Below are positions 33,498 through 41,444 of a stretch of DNA of 64,000 nt, piece after piece. A model generated the notes under the pieces. That model ran no database searches. It saw only the letters and a list, made by a program, of their open reading frames with translations, and was not told where the DNA came from. A program made the translations under genes and the position numbers. Origin of the DNA: Streptomyces sporangiiformans. GTDB taxonomy: Bacteria > Actinomycetota > Actinomycetes > Streptomycetales > Streptomycetaceae. Positions within the stretch are counted from its first letter, which is position 1; each line of letters begins with the position of its first letter. The stretch lies in the NCBI RefSeq assembly GCF_005768555.2, contig NZ_VCHX02000320.1, positions 112,031 through 176,030 of the forward strand. The letters run 5' to 3'.

Positions 33498-34190
33498 ATG
33501 ACTCTCACGCTCACCGTGTCCGACGAGGTGCGCGCCCTCGCGCCCCGTTTCACCTACGTCACCGTCGAGGCGTACGGACTCGTCAACGGGCCCAGCACGG
33601 ACGGCACTTCGGCAATCCTGGACGACGCGGCCCGCCGTCTCGCCGTACGACTCGAAGGGCGTCCCCCGCACGAGGACCCGCACATGGCCGCCTGGCGGGA
33701 GACGTACACGGCCTTCGGCGCCAAACCGTCGCGTACGCGCAACTCGGCGGAGGCACTGGCCAAGCGGGCCTTGTCGGCCGCGGGCCTGCCCCGGATCAAC
33801 CTGCTCGTCGACCTCTACAACGCGATCAGCGTCGCCCATCTGATCCCGGTGGGTGGCGAGGACATCGCCCGCATCCAGGGCGGAATGCGACTCGTGCGAG
33901 CCACGGGCGACGAGGCTTTCGTGACCGTCGCGGCGGGCGAGGAGGTCGTCGAGCACCCCGACGCGGGCGAGGTGGTGTGGCGCGACGAGGCAGGTGTGAC
34001 CTGCCGGCGCTGGAACTGGCGCCAGGGTCCGCGTACGCGGCTCACGGAGGAGTCCACTTCCGGGCTCTTCCTGCTGGAGAACCTGGCGCCGATGCCCGTG
34101 GCCACGGTCGAGGCGGCCGGAGCCGAACTCGCCGAACTGCTGGAGAAGTTCAGCCCCGGTGCGCGGATCACCGTCCACGCCCCTCGATAG
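33498..34190 (+). CDS. B3/B4 tRNA-binding-domain protein (PheRS-beta-like editing fold)
   Basis: A 230-residue stand-alone B3/B4 domain related to the editing module of phenylalanyl-tRNA synthetase beta. Typical segments are PHMAAWRETYTAFGAKPSRT, LPRINLLVDLYNAISVAHLI and VGGEDIARIQGGM. Free-standing versions may deacylate mischarged tRNA or bind amino acids. None of the synthetase catalytic domain is present. It is cotranscribed with a transglutaminase-like gene. Confidence 0.9.
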   Translation: MTLTLTVSDEVRALAPRFTYVTVEAYGLVNGPSTDGTSAILDDAARRLAVRLEGRPPHEDPHMAAWRETYTAFGAKPSRTRNSAEALAKRALSAAGLPRINLLVDLYNAISVAHLIPVGGEDIARIQGGMRLVRATGDEAFVTVAAGEEVVEHPDAGEVVWRDEAGVTCRRWNWRQGPRTRLTEESTSGLFLLENLAPMPVATVEAAGAELAELLEKFSPGARITVHAPR

Positions 34191-34215
34191 TGGCCCCGGG
34201 CCCCGAAGCGGTGGC

Positions 34216-34944
34216 TCAGCGCGCCTCGGCCGCCCGCACCTCTTCGGGGGTGGGGGCCGTGCCGCCGAGGTGCGCGGGCATCCACCACGTGTCGTTCGGA
34301 CCCTTGGGGCGCACGGGGTAGGCGCGTTGAGCGGCTTCCAGAAGCTCCTGCACGCGCTCGCGCAACTGCCGGGTGATCGCGCCCGCGTACTTGTCGCGGG
34401 AAGCCTCGATCGCCTCGCCGACCCGGATGGTGATCGGGACGTGGCTGCGCTTGAAGTTGCGCGGGTGGCCCTTCGTCCACAGCCGCTGCGTACCCCACAG
34501 CGCCATCGGGATCAGCGGAACGCCGGCCTCCTGGGCCATGCGCGCTGCACCCGACTTGAAGCTCTTGAGCGTGAACGACTGCGAGATGGTGGCCTCCGGG
34601 AAGACCCCGACGATTTCACCGGAACGCAGCGAGTCCAGCGCGTGCGCGTACGCCGCCTCACCGTTCTTGCGGTCCACGGGGATGTGCTTCATGTTGCGCA
34701 TCAGCGGACCGGAGATCTTGTGCCGGAACACCGACTCCTTCGCCATGAAGCGGACCAGGCGCTTCTGCGGCAGCGCGGCGAAACCGTCGAAGATGAAGTC
34801 GAGATAGCTGATGTGGTTGCTCACCAGCACCGCACCGCCCGAGCGCGGAATGTTCTCCGATCCCTTGCAGTCGATCTTCAGGTCCCAGGCTTTGAACAAC
34901 GTGCGGGCGAGACCGATGGCAGGACGGTAAGCAAGCTCAGCCAT
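34216..34944 (-). CDS. 1-acyl-sn-glycerol-3-phosphate acyltransferase (PlsC-like)
   Basis: A 242-residue membrane-associated acyltransferase of phospholipid synthesis, transferring acyl groups to lysophosphatidic acid. The catalytic NHxxxxD motif is SNHISYLDFIFDGF, the substrate motif is VGVFPEATISQS, and motif IV is VPLIPMALWGTQRLW. An amphipathic N-terminus may anchor it. It converges on the B3/B4 gene with only 25 bases between. Upstream, 34945-35147 holds no clear gene. Confidence 0.92.
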   Translation of the reverse strand: MAELAYRPAIGLARTLFKAWDLKIDCKGSENIPRSGGAVLVSNHISYLDFIFDGFAALPQKRLVRFMAKESVFRHKISGPLMRNMKHIPVDRKNGEAAYAHALDSLRSGEIVGVFPEATISQSFTLKSFKSGAARMAQEAGVPLIPMALWGTQRLWTKGHPRNFKRSHVPITIRVGEAIEASRDKYAGAITRQLRERVQELLEAAQRAYPVRPKGPNDTWWMPAHLGGTAPTPEEVRAAEAR

Positions 34945-35147
34945 GAACGGAGTGAACCCTTCTCTCTGCTCTGCCTGGGAAGGGCGGTTCCCGGCGGGGA
35001 AGTTACGCAGCCGTAGGTTTACGGCATTGCGCAGATCGTGCCGTAAGAACGGACGAGTAGCCAGTCCTGGTGCCGCTGAACGGCGAGATTCTCGTCACGT
35101 CGCAGGTGATCCACCTGCGCGCTTTCCCCGCCTTTTACTCCATGGCG

Positions 35148-35564
35148 TTACTCTGCGCGCGCCGTCAGGCGGCGTACCAGCAGAAACATCTCGCAGCCCA
35201 GGCAGTACCCGAACGCGGCGTTCAGGAACGCCGCCGCGAGCGCGCAGCCGATCGCGGCCTGCCCCAGCCACAACGGCCCCCACGCGTAGCCGACCAGCCC
35301 GATGAGCGCGAAGACCAGCCCGACGGCCTGGGCGAAGCGCGGCGGCTCGGGCGACTCGAACTCCGTGGGCGGCCCGATCCGCGGACGTACGGCCTTGCGG
35401 AACAGCCAGCCGTACGGCGAGCGCCCCACACCTCCGGTCGCGCCGAGCGCGAAGCTGAGCGTCTGCCAGGCCAGCAGCCAGACGCTCCCGGTGATGAGCA
35501 CGGCGGCCAGTACGGCGGTGGTCACGGCGGCCCCGAAACGCGGCCCCCTCACATCGATGTCCAT
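35148..35564 (-). CDS. DUF4395 membrane protein
   Basis: A 138-residue protein with about four membrane helices, opening DIDVRGPRFGAAVTTAVLAA. It carries a Cys pair in the last helix region (NAAFGYCLGCEMFLLV). DUF4395 proteins are found with thioredoxin-like or rhodanese proteins, and here a membrane-tethered thioredoxin is encoded divergently 75 bases away. The CLGC pair may receive electrons from it. The start may be 18 bases further upstream (35582), and neither start has a strong Shine-Dalgarno. Confidence 0.85.
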   Translation of the reverse strand: MDIDVRGPRFGAAVTTAVLAAVLITGSVWLLAWQTLSFALGATGGVGRSPYGWLFRKAVRPRIGPPTEFESPEPPRFAQAVGLVFALIGLVGYAWGPLWLGQAAIGCALAAAFLNAAFGYCLGCEMFLLVRRLTARAE

Positions 35565-35639
35565 GAACCAAGCATTCCGCATGGTCCGGGTCCCGTGAGC
35601 CCGGGAATCTTTGCGGTCGCGTGAACGCTGAAGGCGAGG

Positions 35640-36062
35640 ATGACGGGACTTGTGGTGTGCGTGGCGGTGCTCGCGGTGGCGAGCGTTTTTGGAGTGCTGC
35701 ACCGGCGGCGGAACGGGAGGGTCGTAGTGCGCGGGCGGGACGACGGGAAGCGGCTCGGGGTCGCCGAGTTGGGCGAGGACCTCGGTGAACGGGCCACGCT
35801 CGTCCAGTTCTCCAGTGCCTTCTGCGCGCCCTGCCGTGCGACCCGCAGGGTGCTCGGCGAGATCGCCGGGATGGTCCCGGGTGTGACCCACGTCGAGATC
35901 GACGCCGAGGACCACCTGGATCTCGTGCGCGAACTCGACATCCTCAAGACGCCGACCGTGCTCGTGCTGGACGCCGATGGGCGTGTCGTGCGACGCGCGA
36001 CCGGGCAGCCGCGCAAGGCGGATGTGATCGCCGCGCTCGGTGAGGCCGTCGGCGCGCCATGA
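35640..36062 (+). CDS. membrane-anchored thioredoxin-family protein
   Basis: A 140-residue protein with one N-terminal helix (GLVVCVAVLAVASVFGVLHR), a basic patch, then a thioredoxin fold. The redox motif is CAPC (FSSAFCAPCRATRRVLGE), the cis-Pro is in LDILKTPTVLVLDADG, and the conserved Asp precedes the strand. The basic residues after the helix put the domain in the cytoplasm. It is divergent from DUF4395, its probable redox partner. Confidence 0.9.
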   Translation: MTGLVVCVAVLAVASVFGVLHRRRNGRVVVRGRDDGKRLGVAELGEDLGERATLVQFSSAFCAPCRATRRVLGEIAGMVPGVTHVEIDAEDHLDLVRELDILKTPTVLVLDADGRVVRRATGQPRKADVIAALGEAVGAP

Positions 36063-36163
36063 CGCCCAGGCCCATTGGGGCAGACTTGGGGCAGACGGTG
36101 ACGCATCTCCCAGTTGCCGGAACGCGCTTGACTGTGCGCACCACCTGTCGTCAGCCTGGCCGG

Positions 36164-36244
36164 GTGCCGCCGGAACTCCTTCTCCACGAGCGCGTCCATG
36201 TGGACCTCGTCCGCACCGCGAGCGCGCGCTGTCCGGGCTGTTGA
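36164..36244 (+). CDS. putative cysteine-ending leader peptide upstream of flavin reductase
   Basis: A 26-codon ORF, too short for most gene finders, ending HVDLVRTASARCPGC. The HVDL-R-AS-x-C pattern is that of Streptomyces putative leader peptides placed before sulfur and related genes. Its two near-terminal Cys codons would let ribosome stalling report cysteine supply. The stop lies 44 bases before the flavin reductase ATG, and the gap contains small inverted repeats (GAGCAGCTC and GCGA-CGTC-TCGC). The start is uncertain (GTG 36164 is used) because no good Shine-Dalgarno is present. Confidence 0.6.
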   Translation: MPPELLLHERVHVDLVRTASARCPGC

Positions 36245-36288
36245 GCAGCTCAGGACCCGCTCGCGACGTCTCGCAGAAGGACAACTCC

Positions 36289-36798
36289 ATGGCGGCCACG
36301 CCCGACCTCGACACACCTCGACTCGCTTCTCCGGACCTGCTCCGCTCCGTCTTCCGGCGGCACGCGGCGGGAGTCGCCGTGATCACCGCCCAGGGCGGCG
36401 GCAACCCGGTCGGCTTCACCGCCACTTCGCTCTCCTCGGTCTCGGCCGAGCCCCCACTGCTCTCCTTCGGCATCGGCACCGGCGCCTCCAGCTGGCCGGT
36501 GATCTCCGAGACGGACCACGTCGGCGTGCACATACTCGGCGACCATCAGCAGGAGCTGGCGGCCACGTTCGCCCGCAGCGGCGCCGACCGCTTCGGTGCG
36601 CCGACCGGCTGGCGGGAGGGCCCCGAAGGAGTGCCTCTGCTCGACGACGTCCTGGCGTGGCTCGTCTGCCGCATCGTCGCGCGTGTTCCCGCGGGGGACC
36701 ATCGCATCGTCCTGGCCGAGGTCCTCCTCGGCGATTCCACCGGCGCGGGCCGCCCGCTCCTCTATCACCAGGGGCGCTTCAATGGACTGCGGGACTGA
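36289..36798 (+). CDS. flavin reductase family protein (NAD(P)H:flavin oxidoreductase type)
   Basis: A 169-residue split-barrel flavin reductase. It shows FRRHAAGVAVITAQGGGNPV, then GFTATSLSSVSAEPPLLSFG, which is the flavin-contact segment, and HRIVLAEVLLGD near the end. Such enzymes supply FMNH2/FADH2 to monooxygenases, including sulfonate-using ones. The upstream Cys leader peptide suggests sulfur-linked control and therefore a desulfonation partner elsewhere. ATG 36289 has AGAAGG upstream. The frame is open further upstream but without family similarity. Confidence 0.9.
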   Translation: MAATPDLDTPRLASPDLLRSVFRRHAAGVAVITAQGGGNPVGFTATSLSSVSAEPPLLSFGIGTGASSWPVISETDHVGVHILGDHQQELAATFARSGADRFGAPTGWREGPEGVPLLDDVLAWLVCRIVARVPAGDHRIVLAEVLLGDSTGAGRPLLYHQGRFNGLRD

Positions 36799-36882
36799 TC
36801 TCGGCGGGCCGTGGCGCCCGCGCTTCTGCGAGAGCGTCGAGTTCCGATTACGCTGCGTTGCAAAGGTCACAGTTCAAAGCGC

Positions 36883-36911
36883 TTGCTTAGCGGGGATGAA
36901 CTGGATGTACT
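36883..36911 (+). promoter_or_regulatory. candidate etfBA promoter
   Basis: TTGCTT (36883-36888), 17 bases, TGTACT (36906-36911). Just upstream, AAGCGCTT is palindromic and TTGCAAAG/TTCAAAG form a loose direct repeat, possible regulator contacts. The leader would be about 110 bases. Confidence 0.35.
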
Positions 36912-37028
36912 GACGAGTAATATTTGGGTCGGAGCGCAGGCCGCCCCAACCGGGACGGGCCGCTCGAGGCGCCTATGCTGCTGGAAACAAGGCAGCTCGG
37001 AAATGTCGATTGCAGTAGGAGAGCCGGC

Positions 37029-37814
37029 GTGAGCTTGAGGATCGTTGTCACTGTGAAGTACGTGCCCGACGCCACCGGCGACCGGCACTTCGCCGATGAC
37101 CTGACCGTCGACCGGGACGACGTGGACGGTCTGCTCTCGGAGCTCGACGAGTACGCGGTCGAGCAGGCGCTGCAGATCGCCGAGGACGCCGATGACGCGG
37201 AGATCACCGTGCTCACCGTCGGCCCCGAGGACGCCAAGGACGCGCTGCGCAAGGCCCTGTCCATGGGTGCGGACAAGGCCATCCATGTCGAGGACGACGA
37301 CTTGCACGGCACCGACGCCATCGGCACCTCCCTGGTGCTGGCGAAGGCGATCGAGAAGGCCGGCTTCGACCTGGTGATCTCCGGTATGGCGTCCACCGAC
37401 GGCACCATGGGTGTGGTTCCTGCGCTGCTGTCCGAGCGGCTGGGTGTTCCGCAGGTGACCCTGCTGTCCGAGGTGTCGGTCGAGGACGGCACGGTGAAGG
37501 GCCGCCGTGACGGCGACGCCGCGTCGGAGCAGCTGGAGGCCTCCCTGCCGGCCGTGGTCTCCGTCACCGACCAGTCGGGCGAGGCGCGTTACCCGTCCTT
37601 CAAGGGCATCATGGCGGCCAAGAAGAAGCCGGTGGAGTCCTGGGACCTGTCGGACCTCGACCTCGAGGCGGAGCAGGTCGGTCTGGACGGTGCTCACACG
37701 GTCGTGGACTCCGCGGCCGAGCGCCCGGCGCGCACGGCCGGCACGATCGTCAAGGACGAGGGCGAGGGCGGCAAGCAGCTCGCCGAGTTCCTCGCGGGCC
37801 AGAAGTTCATCTGA
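37029..37814 (+). CDS. etfB: electron transfer flavoprotein beta subunit
   Basis: A 261-residue ETF beta subunit binding AMP and partnering EtfA. It accepts electrons from acyl-CoA dehydrogenases. It starts SLRIVVTVKYVPDATGDRHF and contains the conserved VEQALQIAEDADDAEITVLT, GADKAIHVEDDDLHGTDAIG and ISGMASTDGTMGVVPALLSE. GTG 37029 has AGGAG seven bases upstream. It is followed by etfA after 55 bases. Confidence 0.96.
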   Translation: MSLRIVVTVKYVPDATGDRHFADDLTVDRDDVDGLLSELDEYAVEQALQIAEDADDAEITVLTVGPEDAKDALRKALSMGADKAIHVEDDDLHGTDAIGTSLVLAKAIEKAGFDLVISGMASTDGTMGVVPALLSERLGVPQVTLLSEVSVEDGTVKGRRDGDAASEQLEASLPAVVSVTDQSGEARYPSFKGIMAAKKKPVESWDLSDLDLEAEQVGLDGAHTVVDSAAERPARTAGTIVKDEGEGGKQLAEFLAGQKFI

Positions 37815-37869
37815 GCCCCGTATTCGCCGACCGCCCCGCACACTTCGCAAGCAGGAGAGAAGAAGTCCC

Positions 37870-38832
37870 ATGGCTGAAGTTCTCGTCTACGTCGACCACG
37901 TGGACGGTGCCGTCCGCAAGCCCACCCTGGAGCTGCTGACGCTGGCCCGTCGCATCGGCGAGCCGGTCGCTGTCGCCCTCGGCTCCGGCGCCGAGAACAC
38001 CGCCGCCGCGCTCGCCGAGCACGGCGCGGTGAAGGTCCTCACCCACGACGCCTCCGAGTACGCCGACTACCTGGTCGTGCCGAAGGTGGACGCGCTGCAG
38101 GCCGCCTATGAGCAGGTGTCCCCGGCCGCCGTGCTGGTGCCGTCCTCCGCGGAGGGCAAGGAGATCGCCGCGCGTCTGGCGCTGCGCATCGGGTCGGGCA
38201 TCATCACCGACGCCGTCGACCTGGAGGCCGGCGACTCCGGTCCGGTGGCCACGCAGTCGGTGTTCGCCGCTTCGTTCACCACCAAGTCCCGTATCGCCAA
38301 GGGCACCCCGGTCATCACGGTCAAGCCGAACTCGGCCGCCGTGGAGCCCGCTGCGGCCGCCGGCGCCGTGGAGGCGCTCGCCGTGTCCTTCTCCGACAAG
38401 GCGACCGGCACCAAGGTCACCGGCCGTACGCCGCGTGAGTCGACGGGCCGTCCGGAGCTGACCGAGGCCGCGATCGTGGTCTCCGGCGGCCGTGGTGTCA
38501 GCAGCGCCGAGAACTTCTCGATCATCGAGGCGCTGGCCGACTCCCTCGGCGCGGCCGTGGGTGCCTCGCGTGCCGCGGTGGACGCGGGCTGGTACCCGCA
38601 CTCCAACCAGGTCGGCCAGACCGGCAAGAGCGTGTCCCCGCAGCTGTACATCGCCTCGGGCATCTCGGGTGCGATCCAGCACCGGGCCGGCATGCAGACC
38701 TCGAAGACCATCGTGGCCATCAACAAGGACGCCGAGGCCCCGATCTTCGACCTGGTCGACTACGGCGTCGTCGGCGACCTCTTCGACGTCGTCCCGCAGC
38801 TCACCGAGGAGGTCGAGGCCCGCAAGGGCTGA
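37870..38832 (+). CDS. etfA: electron transfer flavoprotein alpha subunit
   Basis: A 320-residue FAD-carrying ETF alpha subunit. The N-terminal domain begins AEVLVYVDHVDGAVRKPTLE. The C-terminal FAD domain shows VVSGGRGVSSAENF, the signature YIASGISGAIQHRAGMQTSK and IVAINKDAEAPIFDLVDYGV. With EtfB it links fatty-acid and amino-acid oxidation to the respiratory chain. A strong hairpin terminator follows the stop by 16 bases. Confidence 0.97.
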   Translation: MAEVLVYVDHVDGAVRKPTLELLTLARRIGEPVAVALGSGAENTAAALAEHGAVKVLTHDASEYADYLVVPKVDALQAAYEQVSPAAVLVPSSAEGKEIAARLALRIGSGIITDAVDLEAGDSGPVATQSVFAASFTTKSRIAKGTPVITVKPNSAAVEPAAAAGAVEALAVSFSDKATGTKVTGRTPRESTGRPELTEAAIVVSGGRGVSSAENFSIIEALADSLGAAVGASRAAVDAGWYPHSNQVGQTGKSVSPQLYIASGISGAIQHRAGMQTSKTIVAINKDAEAPIFDLVDYGVVGDLFDVVPQLTEEVEARKG

Positions 38833-38848
38833 GCCGATCCGGGTGCCG

Positions 38849-38887
38849 CGAAGGCCCCTGCGACCGTCGCGGGCGCAGGGGCCTTCG
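38849..38887. terminator. strong terminator after etfA
   Basis: A perfect 14-base stem CGAAGGCCCCTGCG (38849-38862) with CGCAGGGGCCTTCG (38874-38887) and an 11-base loop. It also lies just beyond the convergent endonuclease/phosphatase gene (ends 38894), so it may serve both directions. Confidence 0.85.
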
Positions 38888-38893
38888 GCGCGC

Positions 38894-39829
38894 TCAACCG
38901 AGACTCAGTGACGCCTGGACGGGCAGATGGTCACTGGGGAACTGCCCGTCGCGCGAGAACGTGTCCATCCACGCACGGTGCGCCGTCACGCCGGGTGTGG
39001 CCAGGATCCAGTCGATCCGGTTGCCGTCCGGCACCAGCGGCCGGTAGCCGTGGAACGTTTTGTACGCCTTACTCCGCTCGGCCGCCGTCTCCCAGACGTC
39101 CACCAGCCCGAGGTCCAGCATCGCGTCGTACACCGTGTTCTTGTGGGCCGGGACGTTGAAGTCGCCGGTCACCAGGAGCGGTAAGGAGCGGTCGAGCTCG
39201 GCAAGCCGCTCGCCTATGAGACCCACGGACCGCTTTCGCGCGTACTGACTCACGTTGTCCAGGTGGGTGTTGAGGACGTAGAACTCCTGGCCGTCGGCGC
39301 GACGGTCGCGGAAGCGGACCCAGGTCACCATGCGCAGCCAGTCCGCGCCCCAGGTGTTGGAGGCGATCACGTACGGCGTGCCGGAGAGCCAGAAGTGGTC
39401 GAACTCGACCGGAGCCAGCCGCCGGGTGTCGTAGAAGACGGCCATGAACTCATCACGGCTGCCTCCACCGCGGCCGGTGCCGATCCAGTCGTAGTGCGGG
39501 CCGAGATCGGCCTCGATGTCCCGCAGTTGTTGATAGAGGCCCTCCTGGGTACCGATGACGTGCGGCTGCGCCGTGCGCAGCAGCTCGCGCATCACGGGGC
39601 GGCGGGCCGGCCAGCTGTGCTCGCCCTCGTTGCTCGCGAAGCGCAGATTGAACGTCATGATGTCGAGTTGGCCGCCGCGTCCCCGGCTTCCCTGCTCGGC
39701 GACGGTGGCGGGCACCCCGGATTCCTGCGAACCTGCCGCGTCCCTCGAACCGAAGAAGGGCACCGTGAGTGCGGCGACCGCCGTGGTCTTGATGCTCTGG
39801 CGACGCGACACTCGGCTGGCGTTCAGCAC
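38894..39829 (-). CDS. secreted endonuclease/exonuclease/phosphatase-family protein (Tat-type signal)
   Basis: A 311-residue exported phosphoesterase. A twin-arginine signal (SRRQSIKTTAVAALTVPFF) precedes the EEP fold. Metal and catalytic motifs are all present: IMTFNLRFAS (Asn), VIGTQEG (Glu), FYVLNTHLDN, VTGDFNVPA, GNRIDWIL and FPSDHLPV. Substrates in this clan range from DNA to phosphoinositides and sphingolipids, and the sequence does not decide. The start is GTG 39829 with AGGAG five bases upstream. Confidence 0.9.
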   Translation of the reverse strand: MLNASRVSRRQSIKTTAVAALTVPFFGSRDAAGSQESGVPATVAEQGSRGRGGQLDIMTFNLRFASNEGEHSWPARRPVMRELLRTAQPHVIGTQEGLYQQLRDIEADLGPHYDWIGTGRGGGSRDEFMAVFYDTRRLAPVEFDHFWLSGTPYVIASNTWGADWLRMVTWVRFRDRRADGQEFYVLNTHLDNVSQYARKRSVGLIGERLAELDRSLPLLVTGDFNVPAHKNTVYDAMLDLGLVDVWETAAERSKAYKTFHGYRPLVPDGNRIDWILATPGVTAHRAWMDTFSRDGQFPSDHLPVQASLSLG

Positions 39830-39991
39830 ACGTTCTCCTGTCTCTCACGAGCCAGGATGAAGGGTGTGCGGGGCGGTGCGGAAGAACGAGTCAAGACAGG
39901 AGTGAACAGGTGGGTGGCTGTCAAGGCTGTGCTGGAGGAGGTGTTGACCACCGAGAAGCACGCCGGATAGCTTCACCATACGGATCTGTCA

Positions 39992-40006
39992 TTCCGTGTA
40001 ACGGAA
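39992..40006. promoter_or_regulatory. 15-bp palindrome TTCCGTGTAACGGAA (IclR-type operator candidate)
   Basis: Perfect 6-base arms around GTA, ending 16 bases before the ATG of the DUF6986 gene and overlapping the ribosome-binding region. The TTCCG/CGGAA half-sites are typical of IclR-family regulators, including those of allantoin and glyoxylate genes. The regulator is not in this window. Confidence 0.55.
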
Positions 40007-40022
40007 AGAAGGGGTGTCTGGG

Positions 40023-41348
40023 ATGAGTCGGCAGGAGAGGGTGACGACCAGCCTCGCGGGCAGCGTGAGCAGGGAGATCAGTGCCCGGCTCGCCCCCGTC
40101 GATGCGGAGCTGGAGCGCCGCTACCCCGGCGACCCCGGCACCCGCCAGCCCGTCCACACCGTCTACGTACCCGGCGACGCGTTCGCCGCCGACACCATCC
40201 GCTCCTGGGGTGACCAAGCTCTCACCGCGCTCGACGAACACGCCCCGGACGCCGCGTCGTTCGCCGCCGTGCTCGGCCTCGCCGACGAGCTCGCCGGGCC
40301 GGTGTACGACCGCGTGCGCGCCAAGTTGGAGCGGGAGCCGATCGAAGACCTCCGCGTCGACTTCGAGGACGGCTACGGCGTGCGTCCCGACGCCGAGGAG
40401 GACGAGACCGCGGCGCGGGCCGCCCGGCTGATCGCGGCGGCGTACGACGGGGGCACCTCCCGGCCGGAGGCTGGGGGAGGGACGGCGGCCCCGTACATGG
40501 GCATCCGGATGAAGTGCATGGAGGCCCCCGTGCGTGACCGGGGCATCCGCACGCTCGACATCTTCCTGACCGGTCTGATGGAGGCCGGCCCACTGCCCGA
40601 CGGCCTGGTGCTCACGCTGCCCAAGGTGACGTACCCGGAACAGGTCACCGCCATGGTGCGGCTGCTGGAGGCCTTCGAGAAGGTGCACGGTCTGCGGCCC
40701 GGGAGGATCGGCTTCGAGATCCAGATCGAGACCAGCCAGTCCATCCTCGCCACCGACGGCACCGCGACCGTCGCCCGGATGATCCAGGCCGCCGAGGGCC
40801 GCGCGACCGGACTGCACTACGGCACCTTCGACTACAGCGCCTGCCTCGGAGTCAGCGCCGCCCACCAGGCCAGCGACCACCCGGCCGCCGACCACGCCAA
40901 GGCGATCATGCAGGTCGCGGCCGCGGGCACGGGCGTACGCGTCTCGGACGGCTCCACCAACGTCCTGCCCGTCGGCCCGACCTCCAAGGTCCACGACGCC
41001 TGGCGGCTGCACTACGGCCTCACCCGCCGAGCCCTGGCCCGCGCCTACTACCAGGGCTGGGACATGCACCCCGGCCACATCCCGACCCGATACGCGGCCG
41101 TGTTCGCCTTCTACCGCGAGGGCTTCGAGCAGGCCGCGGCACGCCTCGCCCGGTACGCCAACCGTGCGGGCGGCGACGTGATGGACGAGCCCGCGACCGC
41201 CAAGGCGCTCAGCGGCTACCTGCTGCGGGGCCTGGACTGCGGGGCCCTCGACATCGCCGAAGTGGCACGTGTGGCGGGCCTGACCCGCGCAGACCTGGAG
41301 GGCTTCGCTACGCCCAGGCGGGCCGACCTGACGATCTCCGCCAAGTAA
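40023..41348 (+). CDS. DUF6986 family protein, HpcH/HpaI aldolase-like
   Basis: A 441-residue TIM-barrel protein related to citrate-lyase beta/HpcH aldolases. Visible pieces are DLRVDFEDGYGVR with acidic metal ligands, RGIRTLDIFLTGLMEAG, GFEIQIETSQSIL and ALHYGTFDYSACLGVS-type sequence (GLHYGTFDYSACLGVSAAHQ). A carbon-carbon lyase or malyl-type reaction is plausible. The IclR-type operator and family memory hint at glyoxylate or purine-degradation context, but this is an inference. ATG 40023 is used, and a GTG nine bases earlier is possible. An insertion-like GGTSRPEAGGGTAAP loop comes from a palindromic element. Confidence 0.8.
   Translation: MSRQERVTTSLAGSVSREISARLAPVDAELERRYPGDPGTRQPVHTVYVPGDAFAADTIRSWGDQALTALDEHAPDAASFAAVLGLADELAGPVYDRVRAKLEREPIEDLRVDFEDGYGVRPDAEEDETAARAARLIAAAYDGGTSRPEAGGGTAAPYMGIRMKCMEAPVRDRGIRTLDIFLTGLMEAGPLPDGLVLTLPKVTYPEQVTAMVRLLEAFEKVHGLRPGRIGFEIQIETSQSILATDGTATVARMIQAAEGRATGLHYGTFDYSACLGVSAAHQASDHPAADHAKAIMQVAAAGTGVRVSDGSTNVLPVGPTSKVHDAWRLHYGLTRRALARAYYQGWDMHPGHIPTRYAAVFAFYREGFEQAAARLARYANRAGGDVMDEPATAKALSGYLLRGLDCGALDIAEVARVAGLTRADLEGFATPRRADLTISAK
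40456..40480. repeat. palindromic mini-element inside the DUF6986 gene
   Basis: CCTCCC at 40456-40461 pairs with GGGAGG at 40475-40480, with CGGCCGGAGGCTG-type sequence between. It encodes a Ser/Arg/Pro/Gly loop, as does the element in the GNAT gene. Confidence 0.5.
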
Positions 41349-41444
41349 CGGCCCGTCACAGCCGTCACGTTCGGCCCGCACTGTCACCTCTGCCCCCTAG
41401 GCTGTACGGCACTTGATGGCGGGGCACGGGAACGGGGGCAGGGG

